From NCBI RefSeq assembly GCF_029911635.1, contig NZ_JARYTI010000029.1:1-61562 (forward strand): 61,562 nt of DNA, in the 5' to 3' direction. The notes beneath the pieces are model-generated. The model saw only the letters and a program-made list of their open reading frames with translations, had not been told where the DNA came from and searched no databases. Below, one piece after another: positions 52,950 to 61,562 of this stretch; within the stretch, counting starts at the first letter, position 1; every line of letters starts with the position of its first letter. Source of the stretch: Sphingomonas sp. AR_OL41. Its GTDB lineage: Bacteria > Pseudomonadota > Alphaproteobacteria > Sphingomonadales > Sphingomonadaceae. The translations under genes were made by a program, and so were the position numbers.

Positions 52950-53891
52950 TCAGCCGTGGAGGAAGCGCCGCAGAGCCTCGCGGCTCGCCGTTGCCGCTGC
53001 GGCGCTGACGCGCGCGCCGGGCATCATGTCGTAACCGTGAAAGCCGCCGGGGAAGACGTGGAGTTCGGTCGGCACGCCGGCGCGGATCAGGCGGCGGGCG
53101 TAATCGAGATCCTCCTCGACGAAGAGGTCGAGCGCGCCGGTCGAGATGAAGGTCGGCGGCAGACCGGCGAGATCGGCGGCGCGCGCCGGTGCTGCATAGG
53201 GCGAGACACCCTCACGGCCGGGCTCGTGGCCAAGCAGCGAGGACCAACCGAAATGGTTGCTCGCGGGGGTCCAGATGAACTCACCGGTAAAAGGGTGCGG
53301 GTCGGCAGTGACGCAGGTGCGGTCGTCGAGCATCGGATAGATCAAATGCTGAAAGGCCAGCGCGAAATCGCCGCGATCGCGGACGAGCAGCGCCAGCGCC
53401 GCGGCAAGGCCGCCGCCGGCGCTCTCGCCCATCACACCGATCCGCGCGGAGTCGATACCGAGCGCAGCGGCATTGGCGACGAGCCAGGCGAGCCCGGCAT
53501 AGCAATCCTCGACCGGGCCGGGATGCGGTGTCTCGGGCGCGAGGCGATAATCGACCGAGACCAAGGCGCAGCCCAGCGCCTTGACCAGCGGGCGGTGGCG
53601 CGGCTCGCCCATCGCGGCACTACCGAGGACATAGCCGCCGCCATGGATATGGTAGATGCAGGGCAGCGGCCGCGTCGCATCGTCGGGCAAATAGATGTTC
53701 AGCCCGATATCGGGCGCGCCGGCCGGGCCGGGCACCGAGCGCACCGTCAGCGTGCTGCCGGAGGCGTCGAACGGCATGACCGGCATCTCGCGATTGCGCA
53801 CCGCGTCGAGCGTGTCGGCGGCGAGCGTCATGGTCGGCCAGAGATCGAGCATCGGCGCGACTTCGGGATCGACGAGGTGGCGGGTATCCAT
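52950..53891 (-). CDS. Alpha/beta hydrolase, hormone-sensitive-lipase family esterase
   Basis: 313 residues from the ATG at 53891. Hallmarks of the HSL group: YHIHGGGYVLGSAAM (HGGG oxyanion), VSVDYRLAPE, nucleophile GVMGESAGGGLAAAL, acid in STGALDLFVEED and His in PGGFHGY. No signal peptide, so an intracellular esterase for short-chain esters. Divergent from the ornithine-cyclodeaminase-family gene across about 200 bp. Confidence 0.93.
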   Translation of the reverse strand: MDTRHLVDPEVAPMLDLWPTMTLAADTLDAVRNREMPVMPFDASGSTLTVRSVPGPAGAPDIGLNIYLPDDATRPLPCIYHIHGGGYVLGSAAMGEPRHRPLVKALGCALVSVDYRLAPETPHPGPVEDCYAGLAWLVANAAALGIDSARIGVMGESAGGGLAAALALLVRDRGDFALAFQHLIYPMLDDRTCVTADPHPFTGEFIWTPASNHFGWSSLLGHEPGREGVSPYAAPARAADLAGLPPTFISTGALDLFVEEDLDYARRLIRAGVPTELHVFPGGFHGYDMMPGARVSAAAATASREALRRFLHG

Positions 53892-54088
53892 GGCTTGTTC
53901 CTGCCTTCGCGGGGGCGTGGCCGACAAGGCCGACCGCAGGATAGTGTCGCCGTTTGCGCCGCAACACCAGACCCGGTCGGCGCAGGTCGGCGCCATTTTG
54001 CGCCCATGGTCGGTTTCTGTTTGGTCGCGTGTCCGGCATGGCGCAAGGCGGCGGCACGCCCCCTATCCTCTTTTGCGGAGCCTTCCCC

Positions 54089-55033
54089 ATGCGCATGATC
54101 GATCGCGACGAAGTCCGCCGGCGGCTGACCTATCAGCGCTGCATCCCGATCGTGCGCGACGCGATGATCGCCTTTTCTTGCCGAGAGACGCGGCAGCTGC
54201 TGCGCTCGATCATTCCGCTCAGCGAGAAGCGGCTGTTCGGCATCATGCCCGGCGCGCTGGCAGCCGACGGGCCGTTCGGGGCCAAGCTGATCAGCGTCTA
54301 TGCCGACAATTTCGCGCATGGGCGGCAATCGCACCAGGGCGTGGTCGTGCTGTTCGACCCCGAAAGCGGCGCACCGGTGTGCGTCGCGCATGCCGGCGAG
54401 ATCACCGCGATCCGCACCGCTGCGGCGAGCGCGGTGGCGACCGATGCGCTGGCGCGGCCCGATGCGTGCCGGATGGCGGTGCTCGGCTATGGCGAGCAGG
54501 CCGCGACGCATATCCGCGCGATCGCGCAGGTCCGCCCGCTCGAAATGGTGCGGGTGTGGGGGCGCTCGCCGGAGCGCGCGGCGGCGTTCGTCGCGAAGAT
54601 GGAGGATGAGTTCGATTTCGCCATCGCGGCGAGCGAGACGGTGCACGGCGCGGTGGTCGATGCCGACATCATCTGCACGGTCAGCGCGGCGCACGACCCG
54701 ATCCTCGAAAGCGACTGGGTGCGGCCGGGCACGCATCTCAACCTCGTCGGATCGAGCCATGCCGGGCCGGCCGAGGTCGACAATGCGCTGGTGGTGCGGT
54801 CGCGCTTCTTCGTCGACAGCCGCGAGGGCGTGCTGGCGCAGGGCGGCGAATTCCGCCGCGCGCGCGACGCCGGGCTGATCGGCGACGACCACATCGTCGC
54901 CGAAATCGGCGAGGTGCTGGCGGGCACGATCGCCGGGCGCCGCTCGGCGGACGAGGTCACTGTCTACAAGTCGCTCGGCCATGTCGTGCAGGACCTGGCG
55001 AGCGTTTGGGCGCTGTACCGCGACGACGCCTGA
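54089..55033 (+). CDS. Ornithine cyclodeaminase / mu-crystallin family protein
   Basis: 314 residues from the ATG at 54089 (ATG at 54095 also possible). The OCD fold is shown by the MIDRDEVRRRL start, GAKLISVYADNFAHGRQSHQGVVVLFD, HAGEITAIRTAAASAVATDAL, the NAD(P) site AVLGYGEQAATHIRAI, and the end GTHLNLVGSSHAG. Members include ornithine cyclodeaminase, alanine dehydrogenases and imine reductases; the true substrate is uncertain. It lies just upstream of the ABC importer operon on the same strand. Confidence 0.92.
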   Translation: MRMIDRDEVRRRLTYQRCIPIVRDAMIAFSCRETRQLLRSIIPLSEKRLFGIMPGALAADGPFGAKLISVYADNFAHGRQSHQGVVVLFDPESGAPVCVAHAGEITAIRTAAASAVATDALARPDACRMAVLGYGEQAATHIRAIAQVRPLEMVRVWGRSPERAAAFVAKMEDEFDFAIAASETVHGAVVDADIICTVSAAHDPILESDWVRPGTHLNLVGSSHAGPAEVDNALVVRSRFFVDSREGVLAQGGEFRRARDAGLIGDDHIVAEIGEVLAGTIAGRRSADEVTVYKSLGHVVQDLASVWALYRDDA

Positions 55034-55246
55034 CCATCGCCATCGCGCGCGCCCGGAGCAATTGACAATGCTGCGGTGCGGGAGCAATCGCCCGCCGGTC
55101 GGCGACTCGCCGACGATCAGGAACAACCAGACCCATGCCAAGCGACAGTAGCAGTCGATTGTCCGCGCCGTCGGAGGCGCCCGTCCGAGCCTGATCCCTC
55201 AGTCTCGCCCCGGGCTGCCGCCGATGGCGCCCGAACGAGGTGAGAC

Positions 55247-56995
55247 ATGAGCAAGATACCGCCCACCACCGGTATGCGCAGCTTTTCGCGCCTGCTGCGC
55301 GTCGCCCCGGCACCGAGCTGGGCCGATGTGATCGCCTTTATGCTGCTGGCTGGCGCGGCGGTGCTGGTCATTCGCGGCGCGGAAGGGATGAGCGAGCCGC
55401 TCGCGCGGCTGCGCATCGCGCCGGTGACGCTCGATCCGTGGAACCTGCCCGGCTATGCGCTGCGCACGACGCTGCGCATGTTTGCCGCACTCGGCGCGTC
55501 GCTGGTGTTCACCTTCATCGTCGCGACGCTCGCCGCGCGCAGCCGGCGCGCCGAGATGGTCATCGTGCCGGCGCTCGACATCCTGCAATCGGTGCCGATT
55601 CTCGGCTTCCTGACCTTTACCGTCACCTTCTTCATGGGGCTGTTTCCGGGCGAGCAGTTCGGGGTCGAGCTGGCCGCGATCTTCGCGATCTTCACCAGCC
55701 AGGCGTGGAACATGGCGTTCAGTTTCTACCAGTCGCTGCGCTCGGTGCCGGCCGATCTGGAGGAAGTGACGCGCGGTTTCGGCCTGTCGCCGTGGCGGCG
55801 TTTCCTGCGGCTGGAACTGCCCTTCGCCACGCCGGCGTTGGTGTGGAATGCGATGATGTCGATGTCGGGCGGCTGGTTCTTCGTCGTCGCTTCCGAGGCG
55901 ATCAGCGTCGGCAACACGCAGATCATGCTGCCGGGGATCGGATCGTGGCTGGCGCTGGCAATCGAGCGGCAGGATTTCCGCGCGGTCGGCTGGGCGGTCG
56001 GCGCGATGGCGGTGGTCATCCTGCTCTACGACCAGCTGGTGTTCCGCCCGGTCGTCGCCTGGGCCGATCGCTTCCGCTTCGAGCAGACCGCATCGCAGGA
56101 TGCGCCGCGCAGCTGGGCCTATGACCTGTTCCGCCGCACCCGGTTGTTGCCGGTGCTGTTCGCGCCGCTGACCGGGCTCGGCCGGTTGCTGATGGCGATC
56201 GACACGCGCGCGGCGCGGCGCCCGGCACGGCGCGACGACGCGCGGCGCGGGCGGATCGGGCGCGGGCTGTGGCTGGTGCTGGTCGCCATCACGTCGCTTG
56301 CCGCGGCGTGGCTGGTGGTCGGTTATGTCGCACGCAACCTCGCCTGGGGCGATGCGCTGCTCGCCTTCGGTTCCGGCATGGTGACGATGCTGCGCGTGCT
56401 GCTGCTGATCGCCGTCGCCAGCCTGATCTGGGTGCCGATCGGGGTGTGGATCGGCCTCAGGCCGCGCTGGGCCGAGCGGCTCCAGCCGGTGGCGCAGTTC
56501 CTCGCCGCCTTCCCCGCCAATGTGCTGTTCCCCTTCGCGGTGATCGCGATCGTGCGCTGGCACCTCAACGTCGATATCTGGCTGTCGCCGCTGATGGTGC
56601 TCGGCACGCAGTGGTACATCTTGTTCAACGTCATCGCCGGGGCGAGCGCGATCCCCAATGATCTGCGCGAGGCGGCCGGCATGTTCGGGGTGAAGCGCTG
56701 GCAATGGTGGCGGCGGCTGATCATCCCCGGCATCTTCCCTTATTATGTCACCGGCGCGCTGACCGCCTCGGGCGGATCGTGGAACGCCAGCATCGTCGCC
56801 GAGGCGGTGTCGTGGGGGCACGAGCATCTCGAGGCGACGGGTCTCGGCAGCTACATCGCCCGCGCCACCGCCGCCGGCGACTATCCGCGCGTGACGCTGG
56901 GCATCGCGGTGATGTCGATCTTCGTCATCGGTTTCAACCGGCTGCTGTGGCGGCCGCTCTATGCCTATGCCGACCGCCGCCTGCGGCTCGGCTGA
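55247..56995 (+). CDS. Double-length NitT/TauT-type ABC permease
   Basis: 582 residues with two full permease domains in tandem, each with the EAA-type loop: AEMVIVPALDILQSVPILGFLTF and FGLSPWRRFLRLELPFATPALVW in the first, AQFLAAFPANVLFPFAVIAIV and FGVKRWQWWRRLIIPGIFPYYVTG in the second. About twelve membrane spans in all. Such fusions replace the usual homodimer of the nitrate/sulfonate/taurine importer group. The ATPase and a porin follow; no periplasmic binding protein gene is present in the window. Confidence 0.93.
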   Translation: MSKIPPTTGMRSFSRLLRVAPAPSWADVIAFMLLAGAAVLVIRGAEGMSEPLARLRIAPVTLDPWNLPGYALRTTLRMFAALGASLVFTFIVATLAARSRRAEMVIVPALDILQSVPILGFLTFTVTFFMGLFPGEQFGVELAAIFAIFTSQAWNMAFSFYQSLRSVPADLEEVTRGFGLSPWRRFLRLELPFATPALVWNAMMSMSGGWFFVVASEAISVGNTQIMLPGIGSWLALAIERQDFRAVGWAVGAMAVVILLYDQLVFRPVVAWADRFRFEQTASQDAPRSWAYDLFRRTRLLPVLFAPLTGLGRLLMAIDTRAARRPARRDDARRGRIGRGLWLVLVAITSLAAAWLVVGYVARNLAWGDALLAFGSGMVTMLRVLLLIAVASLIWVPIGVWIGLRPRWAERLQPVAQFLAAFPANVLFPFAVIAIVRWHLNVDIWLSPLMVLGTQWYILFNVIAGASAIPNDLREAAGMFGVKRWQWWRRLIIPGIFPYYVTGALTASGGSWNASIVAEAVSWGHEHLEATGLGSYIARATAAGDYPRVTLGIAVMSIFVIGFNRLLWRPLYAYADRRLRLG

Positions 56996-57010
56996 TCAGA
57001 GGAGGATTAT

Positions 57011-58330
57011 ATGGCCACTGTCCTCAACCGCCCCGCAGCGACCCTGCCGCTCGTCACGGTCGAACATGTCTCGCACCGCTATGGCAAGGCCGGCGGCGGC
57101 GGGCTGCTGGTGCTCGACGATGTCGAGCTGACGCTCAACGAGAATGAAGTCGTCGGGCTGCTCGGCCGCTCGGGCTCGGGCAAATCGACGCTGCTGCGTT
57201 CGATCGCCGGGCTGATGGCGCCCGACGAGGGCGCGATCCGCTTCGTTACCGGCGAGGGGCGCGCGACGCCCACCGTCAGCATGGTGTTCCAGACCTTCGC
57301 GCTGTTTCCGTGGCTGACCGTGCTGGAGAATGTCGAACTCGGGCTCGAGGCACTGCGCGTGCCGCAAGACGAGCGCCGCACGCGCGCACTCGCCGCGATC
57401 GACCTGATCGGGCTCGACGGGTTCGAGAATGCCTATCCCAAGGAACTGTCGGGCGGGATGCGCCAGCGCGTCGGGCTGGCGCGCGCGATCGTCGTCAACC
57501 CGTCGCTGCTGCTGATGGACGAGCCCTTTTCGGCGCTCGACGTGCTGACCGCCGAGACGCTGCGCACCGACCTGCTCGACCTGTGGGCCGAAGGGCGGAT
57601 GCCGATCAAGTCGATCCTGATCGTCACGCACAATATCGAGGAGGCGGTGCTGATGTGCGATCGTATCCTGGTCTTTTCGTCCAACCCTGGCCGCGTCGCG
57701 GCCGAGATCAGGGTCGACCTGCCGCAGCCGCGCGACCGGCTTGACCCGGCGTTCCGCGCGCTGGTCGACGACATCTATGCGCGGATGACCGCGCGAGCCC
57801 CGGCCGGGCCGAGCCGCGACGGCGCGTTGCCCGGCGCGAGCATCCAGACGATGCTGCCGCGCGTCTCGACCAACGCGCTGGCCGGGTTGATCGAGGAGGT
57901 CGATGCCAGCCCGTTCGACGGTCGCGCCGCGATGGCCGACCTTGCCGACCAGCTGCAGCTCGAGATCGACGAGCTGTTCCCGATGGCCGAGACGCTGCAG
58001 CTGATGCGCTTCGCCGAGTTGCACGGCGCCGACATCCAGCTCACCCCGGCGGCGCGGCGCTATGCCCAGGCCGATGTCGATACACGCAAGGCGATGTTCG
58101 CCCAGGCGCTGCTCGCGCATGTGCCGCTTGCGCAACATATCCGCCGTGTGCTCGATGAGCGTGCCGGTCATGTCGCCCCGGCGCGCCGCTTCCGCGACGA
58201 GCTGGAGGACCATATGTCGCCGGAATATGCCGACGAGACGCTGCGCACGGTGACACATTGGGGGCGCTATGCCGAGGTCTTCGCCTATGACGAGGCGGAT
58301 GATCGCTTCTCGCTGGAAGACGCCGTGTGA
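57011..58330 (+). CDS. ABC ATPase with AAA-associated C-terminal domain
   Basis: 439 residues. The N-terminal ~260 are a NitT/TauT ATPase: Walker A GRSGSGKST, Q-loop FQTFALFPWLTV, signature LSGGMRQRVGLARAI, Walker B LLMDEPFSALD and switch VTHNIEEAV. The last ~150 (LADQLQLEIDELFPMAETLQ, LTPAARRYAQADVDTRK, ELEDHMSPEYADETL) form the AAA-associated C-terminal domain found on such ATPases. Starts 15 bp after the permease gene with GGAGGA as its site. Probably drives the double permease. Confidence 0.93.
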   Translation: MATVLNRPAATLPLVTVEHVSHRYGKAGGGGLLVLDDVELTLNENEVVGLLGRSGSGKSTLLRSIAGLMAPDEGAIRFVTGEGRATPTVSMVFQTFALFPWLTVLENVELGLEALRVPQDERRTRALAAIDLIGLDGFENAYPKELSGGMRQRVGLARAIVVNPSLLLMDEPFSALDVLTAETLRTDLLDLWAEGRMPIKSILIVTHNIEEAVLMCDRILVFSSNPGRVAAEIRVDLPQPRDRLDPAFRALVDDIYARMTARAPAGPSRDGALPGASIQTMLPRVSTNALAGLIEEVDASPFDGRAAMADLADQLQLEIDELFPMAETLQLMRFAELHGADIQLTPAARRYAQADVDTRKAMFAQALLAHVPLAQHIRRVLDERAGHVAPARRFRDELEDHMSPEYADETLRTVTHWGRYAEVFAYDEADDRFSLEDAV

Positions 58331-59532
58331 TCTGGCGGGCCGCGGGCCTTGCGGCGCTGCTGTTCGCCGCGCCGGCCTTCGGCCAGGACGAGCGGCCAAG
58401 CGGCGCGCCGGCATCGGCCAATGAACGGCCGGCCGCCCCCGTGACGCTGTCGGTGGTGTATACCGCCGACCTGCGCGGCAATGTTCGCGGCGGGATCGCG
58501 ACGGGCACGCGCTATCTCGACAATGTCGACCTGCAGGTCTCGGTCGATGCTGAGCGCCTGGTCGGGTGGAAGGGGGCGAGGCTGTTCGTCTACGGCCTCT
58601 ACAATAACGGCACGCCCTTCTCGACCGAGCTGGTCGGCGACGTGCAGAGCGTCTCCAATGTCGAGACCGACGTCCGCGCGCTGCGCCTGTTCGAGGCATG
58701 GGTTGAACAGGATATCGGGCAGCGGGCGTCGCTCAAGTTCGGGCTCTACAACCTCAACGCGGAATTCGACACGACGCGCAGCGGCGGGCTGTTCCTGCTC
58801 TCGTCGCACGGCATCGGCCCCGATTTCTCGCAATCGGGGCGCAACGGGCCGTCGATCTTCCCGGTGACCTCGCTCGCGCTGCGCGGCGAGGTGAAGTTCG
58901 GCAGCAACTGGCTGGCGCGGGTCGCGGTGCTCGACGGCGTGCCGGGCGACCCCGAGCATCCTGCGCGCACCGCGATCAAACTGTCGGGACGCGACGGCGC
59001 GCTGCTCGTCGGCGAACTCGAGTATCTGCGCGGCGGCACCAAGCTCGCGCTCGGCGGCTGGGGCTATACCGCGCGGTTCGAGGATGTTGCCGCACTCCCC
59101 GGCACGGCGACCGGCCGTGGCTACAAGGGCGGCTATATCATTGCCGAGCATCGTTTCTCGGGCACGCGCGACGACCCGCCCAAGGGGCTGTCGGGCTGGC
59201 TGCGTTTCGGCATTGCCGATCCGCGCTACAATATGATCGCCAGCTATCTCGGCGGCGGCCTCGTCTATGCCGGGCCGTTCCGTGGGCGCACGGAGGACGA
59301 GGTCGGCATCGCCTTCGCCTCGGCCAATTTCAGCCGGCGGTATCGGCAGTTCCAGATTCAGGCCGGCAACCCGACCGACCGTCGCGAGCTAATCGTAGAG
59401 GCGAGCTACCGCGCGGCCATCGCCGACTGGCTGAGCCTCCAGCCCGACCTGCAATATGTCGCCAATCCCGGCAGCGACGCGCGACGTCGCGACGCGGTCG
59501 TGCTGGGGTTGCGCGTGAAGATCGGCAAATAA
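58327..59532 (+). CDS. OprB-like carbohydrate porin
   Basis: 401 residues from a GTG that overlaps the ATPase stop (GTGTGA). Signal peptide WRAAGLAALLFAAPAFGQ, then a beta-barrel with alternating aromatic and hydrophobic strands, for example LDVSVDAE-type GARLFVYGLYNNG, RLFEAWVEQDIGQRASLKFGLYNLNAEFD and GSNWLARVAVLDGVPG, and a C-terminal strand ending VVLGLRVKIGK. OprB porins carry sugars and related solutes across the outer membrane. Its translational coupling to an ABC importer without a binding protein is unusual and suggests a shared substrate. Confidence 0.9.
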   Translation: MIWRAAGLAALLFAAPAFGQDERPSGAPASANERPAAPVTLSVVYTADLRGNVRGGIATGTRYLDNVDLQVSVDAERLVGWKGARLFVYGLYNNGTPFSTELVGDVQSVSNVETDVRALRLFEAWVEQDIGQRASLKFGLYNLNAEFDTTRSGGLFLLSSHGIGPDFSQSGRNGPSIFPVTSLALRGEVKFGSNWLARVAVLDGVPGDPEHPARTAIKLSGRDGALLVGELEYLRGGTKLALGGWGYTARFEDVAALPGTATGRGYKGGYIIAEHRFSGTRDDPPKGLSGWLRFGIADPRYNMIASYLGGGLVYAGPFRGRTEDEVGIAFASANFSRRYRQFQIQAGNPTDRRELIVEASYRAAIADWLSLQPDLQYVANPGSDARRRDAVVLGLRVKIGK

Positions 59533-59728
59533 GACAAAGCGCGATGACATAACCCCGGGTGGCAAGGCCTTTGCGCCATGATGGGCGAAAGCCGCTGGCG
59601 CGAAACTTGGACGGCGCGGCACCGCTCCGTACTTACCCGACAAGAGCGAAAATGGCTAACGCGCTTCGCGGTTCAGATTTGTCGCAGCCCGCAGTAATGA
59701 CGGCAGCGCGGCCAGGGGAGCAGCGATC

Positions 59729-60463
59729 ATGAAATACCTGCAATTCGCCTTCGGGATCCTGGCCTATGTCGTTTTCTCGGCCGTCTTTCTCTATCTGATC
59801 GGTTTCGTCGGCGATCTGTACGTGCCGGTGAGCGTGGATCGCGGGCCCCCGGCGTCGCTGCCGGTCGCGATTGCCTGCGACATCTTCGCCATCGCGCTGT
59901 TCGGCGTGCAGCACAGCGTGATGGCACGCCCCGGATTTAAGGCGGTTTTGACGCGCAGCGTGCCGCCGGTGCTCGAACGCAGCCTCTATGTGATGATGAG
60001 CAGCGTTGCGGTGCTCGCGATGGTCGCGCTGTGGCGGCCGATCGGCGCGATCGTCTGGGACGTGCGCATGCCGTGGCCAGCGGGCGTGCTGTGGGGACTG
60101 TTTTTCCTCGGCTGGGGCATGGTGTTTGTCAGCACCTGGCTGCTCGACCATTTCGAGCTGTTCGGCCTCGCCCAGCATTGGCGCCAAGTGCGCGGGCACG
60201 CCGCGCCCACCAGCGAACTGCGTGAGCCGCTGTTCTACAAATGGGTGCGGCACCCGCTCTATACCGGCTTCCTGATCTCCTTCTGGGCGATTCCGACGAT
60301 GACCGTCGGGCATGCGCTGCTGGCCGGCGGGATGACGCTCTATGTGCTGATCGCGATCAGCTATGAGGAGCGCGACCTGCTGCGCGATATCGGCCCGGAC
60401 TATGCCGATTATCGCAGCCGCGTCGGCATGCTGGTGCCGGGGCTGGGCAAGGCGCGCGGGTAG
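59729..60463 (+). CDS. mddA: Methanethiol S-methyltransferase (MddA-like)
   Basis: 244 residues with five or six membrane spans. The MddA/NnrU-type features are LYLIGFVGDLYVPVSVD, LFGVQHSVMARPGFK, YVMMSSVAVLAMVALWRPI, STWLLDHFELFGLAQ, YKWVRHPLYTGFLISFWA and SYEERDLLRDIGPDYADYRS. The enzyme makes dimethylsulfide from methanethiol in characterised bacteria. Assignment to MddA proper rather than another NnrU-like methyltransferase rests on these motifs. Confidence 0.85.
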   Translation: MKYLQFAFGILAYVVFSAVFLYLIGFVGDLYVPVSVDRGPPASLPVAIACDIFAIALFGVQHSVMARPGFKAVLTRSVPPVLERSLYVMMSSVAVLAMVALWRPIGAIVWDVRMPWPAGVLWGLFFLGWGMVFVSTWLLDHFELFGLAQHWRQVRGHAAPTSELREPLFYKWVRHPLYTGFLISFWAIPTMTVGHALLAGGMTLYVLIAISYEERDLLRDIGPDYADYRSRVGMLVPGLGKARG

Positions 60464-60610
60464 CGACGCGACCCGGCCTGCCGAAAGAATTACGTTAACC
60501 ATCAAGTGTTTCGCGGCGATACACGGCAAATTTCGCGACGGATTCGCTAACGAATTCGCGCTATGGCGCAAGGCGCCGGTGTGTTCCGGCGGTGGGAGCG
60601 CACCGCGCCG

Positions 60611-61562
60611 ATGAGTTTGTTCGCGATCAGGGAATGGTTTCGCATGCGCCGGCTGAGCCGGGTCGGCGCGCTCGCCATCGCGTTCGTCATCTGCGCCGGC
60701 GTTTCGGCGCATGCCGCGCTGCGCGCGATCGTCGCACGACCCGATGCCGTCGCCGAGGCGCCGCCCGTGCCGACCGGTTACGAGGCGCTGGAGCATTTCC
60801 CCGGCGCGGCGATGCTCTATGCCGACGAGCCCGAGCCGGCCGTCGCCGCAGCACCTGCCGCCGAGACCGCAATCGCCGGCGCGACCGGGAGCATCGCGCT
60901 GCCCGATCTCCCGCTGCCGCCCGGTGCAGGCGATTATGCCGCCGATGCCAGCATCCACCCCGCCCAGCCCTTTTCGATGAACAAGGCCAGCGCGGTCGAC
61001 AAGGGCCGCGCGCTGCAATGCCTGACCGCCGCGGTCTATTATGAGGCGGCGACCGAGCCCGATGCCGGGCAGCAGGCGGTGGCGCAGGTCGTGCTCAACC
61101 GCGTGCGCCACCCGGCCTTTCCGGCGACGGTGTGCGGCGTGGTCTATCAGGGATCGGAACATAGCGGCTGCCAGTTCAGCTTCGCCTGTGATGGCGCGGC
61201 GGCGCGCGTGCCGAACCGCGATTACTGGATCCGCGCGGCGAAGGTCGCGGCGGCGGCATTGGGCGGCCGGGTGTTCGCGCCCGTCGGCCTCGCGACGCAT
61301 TACCACACCTATGCCGTGACGCCGCGCTGGAACCGCAGCCTGGTGATGACCGCGGCGATCGGTGCGCACTTCTTCCATCGCTGGCAGGGCTGGTGGGGCA
61401 CGCCGGCGGCGTTCAGCCAGGGCTATGCCGGCGGCGAGCCCCTGCCCGCCCCCCATCCGCGCGCCGATACTCCCGCGCCGGTGCTGGCGGCGATCCCTGC
61501 TCCGCCAGTGGTCGCGCCGCGCGTGACTACGCCGGCCGCGATCCAGCCGGCCTACGCGCAGA
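60611..61562 (+). CDS. SleB-type cell wall hydrolase (3' end cut by window)
   Basis: The frame from the ATG at 60611 stays open to the window end (317 codons seen). A membrane anchor or signal (LSRVGALAIAFVICAGVSAHA) is followed by a low-complexity Pro/Ala stretch, then the Hydrolase_2 (SleB) domain: QCLTAAVYYEAATEPDAGQQ with the catalytic-type Glu, AQVVLNRVRHPAFPATVCGVV, GSEHSGCQFSFACDG and GLATHYHTYAVTPRWN. This family cleaves peptidoglycan glycan strands; alphaproteobacterial members act in growth or cell separation. The C-terminal region after the domain is Pro/Ala-rich. Confidence 0.92.
   Translation, partial: MSLFAIREWFRMRRLSRVGALAIAFVICAGVSAHAALRAIVARPDAVAEAPPVPTGYEALEHFPGAAMLYADEPEPAVAAAPAAETAIAGATGSIALPDLPLPPGAGDYAADASIHPAQPFSMNKASAVDKGRALQCLTAAVYYEAATEPDAGQQAVAQVVLNRVRHPAFPATVCGVVYQGSEHSGCQFSFACDGAAARVPNRDYWIRAAKVAAAALGGRVFAPVGLATHYHTYAVTPRWNRSLVMTAAIGAHFFHRWQGWWGTPAAFSQGYAGGEPLPAPHPRADTPAPVLAAIPAPPVVAPRVTTPAAIQPAYAQ

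Overview
The window is high-GC DNA with gene content typical of a Sphingomonas-like alphaproteobacterium (Sphingomonadales). It has many secreted hydrolases and peptidases, queA and tgt, an MddA-type methyltransferase, DUF families common in sphingomonads, a SleB-type cell wall hydrolase, and intergenic palindromes of the kind common in that group. No rRNA, tRNA, CRISPR array, integrase or intact transposase was seen. A few stretches (about 1700-2080, 3480-4700 and 48660-48840) are visibly A+T-rich against this background and suggest transferred or fast-evolving DNA.

Layout. (1) 1-20.3 kb lies between two genes of one pathway, queA (2-928, cut by the window edge) and tgt (18921-20063), which are commonly adjacent in related genomes. 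The roughly 18 kb between them looks like an accretion zone. It holds an aberrant long RSH (RelA/SpoT-like) gene with an A+T-rich, unfamiliar C-terminus, a coupled S9/M28 peptidase pair, a decayed PIN toxin with an intact RHH antitoxin, a 242 bp MITE-like palindrome, a ParB-like/SulP pair, an EF-hand protein, a diheme cytochrome c, and an ICMT-type methyltransferase. Partial copies of the ICMT gene recur at two later junctions among small accessory genes (esterase, RlaP-like nucleotidyltransferase, DUF4279, DUF3601). (2) 20-38 kb is mostly housekeeping and accessory metabolism: an ABC exporter, an MFS transporter, a metallo-beta-lactamase-fold protein, alpha/beta hydrolases, prolyl oligopeptidase, DoxX, a lone HNH endonuclease, a sulfite-oxidase-fold protein and a fused M16 peptidase. 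The M16 gene is preceded by an unusual cluster of CTCCCTGTT motifs.

(3) 38.3-48.5 kb is the most interesting region: eight genes on the minus strand, apparently under a BTAD/SARP-type regulator. Five small or glycine-rich, acidic or proline-rich proteins of unknown function precede two giant enzymes, a subtilase-lipase (LCAT-like) fusion and a phospholipase D. Both enzymes carry the same ~260-residue module: an unknown domain, a peptidoglycan-binding domain and a Pro-rich hinge. None of these proteins has a visible Sec signal peptide. I read this as a candidate undescribed lipid- and protein-degrading effector system; function and delivery route are inference.

(4) 48.9-61.6 kb holds a SAM methyltransferase, a hybrid histidine kinase, VOC and esterase genes, an ornithine-cyclodeaminase-family gene, an ABC importer operon (double permease, ATPase with C-terminal extension, OprB-like porin, but no binding protein), mddA, and the start of a SleB-type hydrolase that runs off the window.
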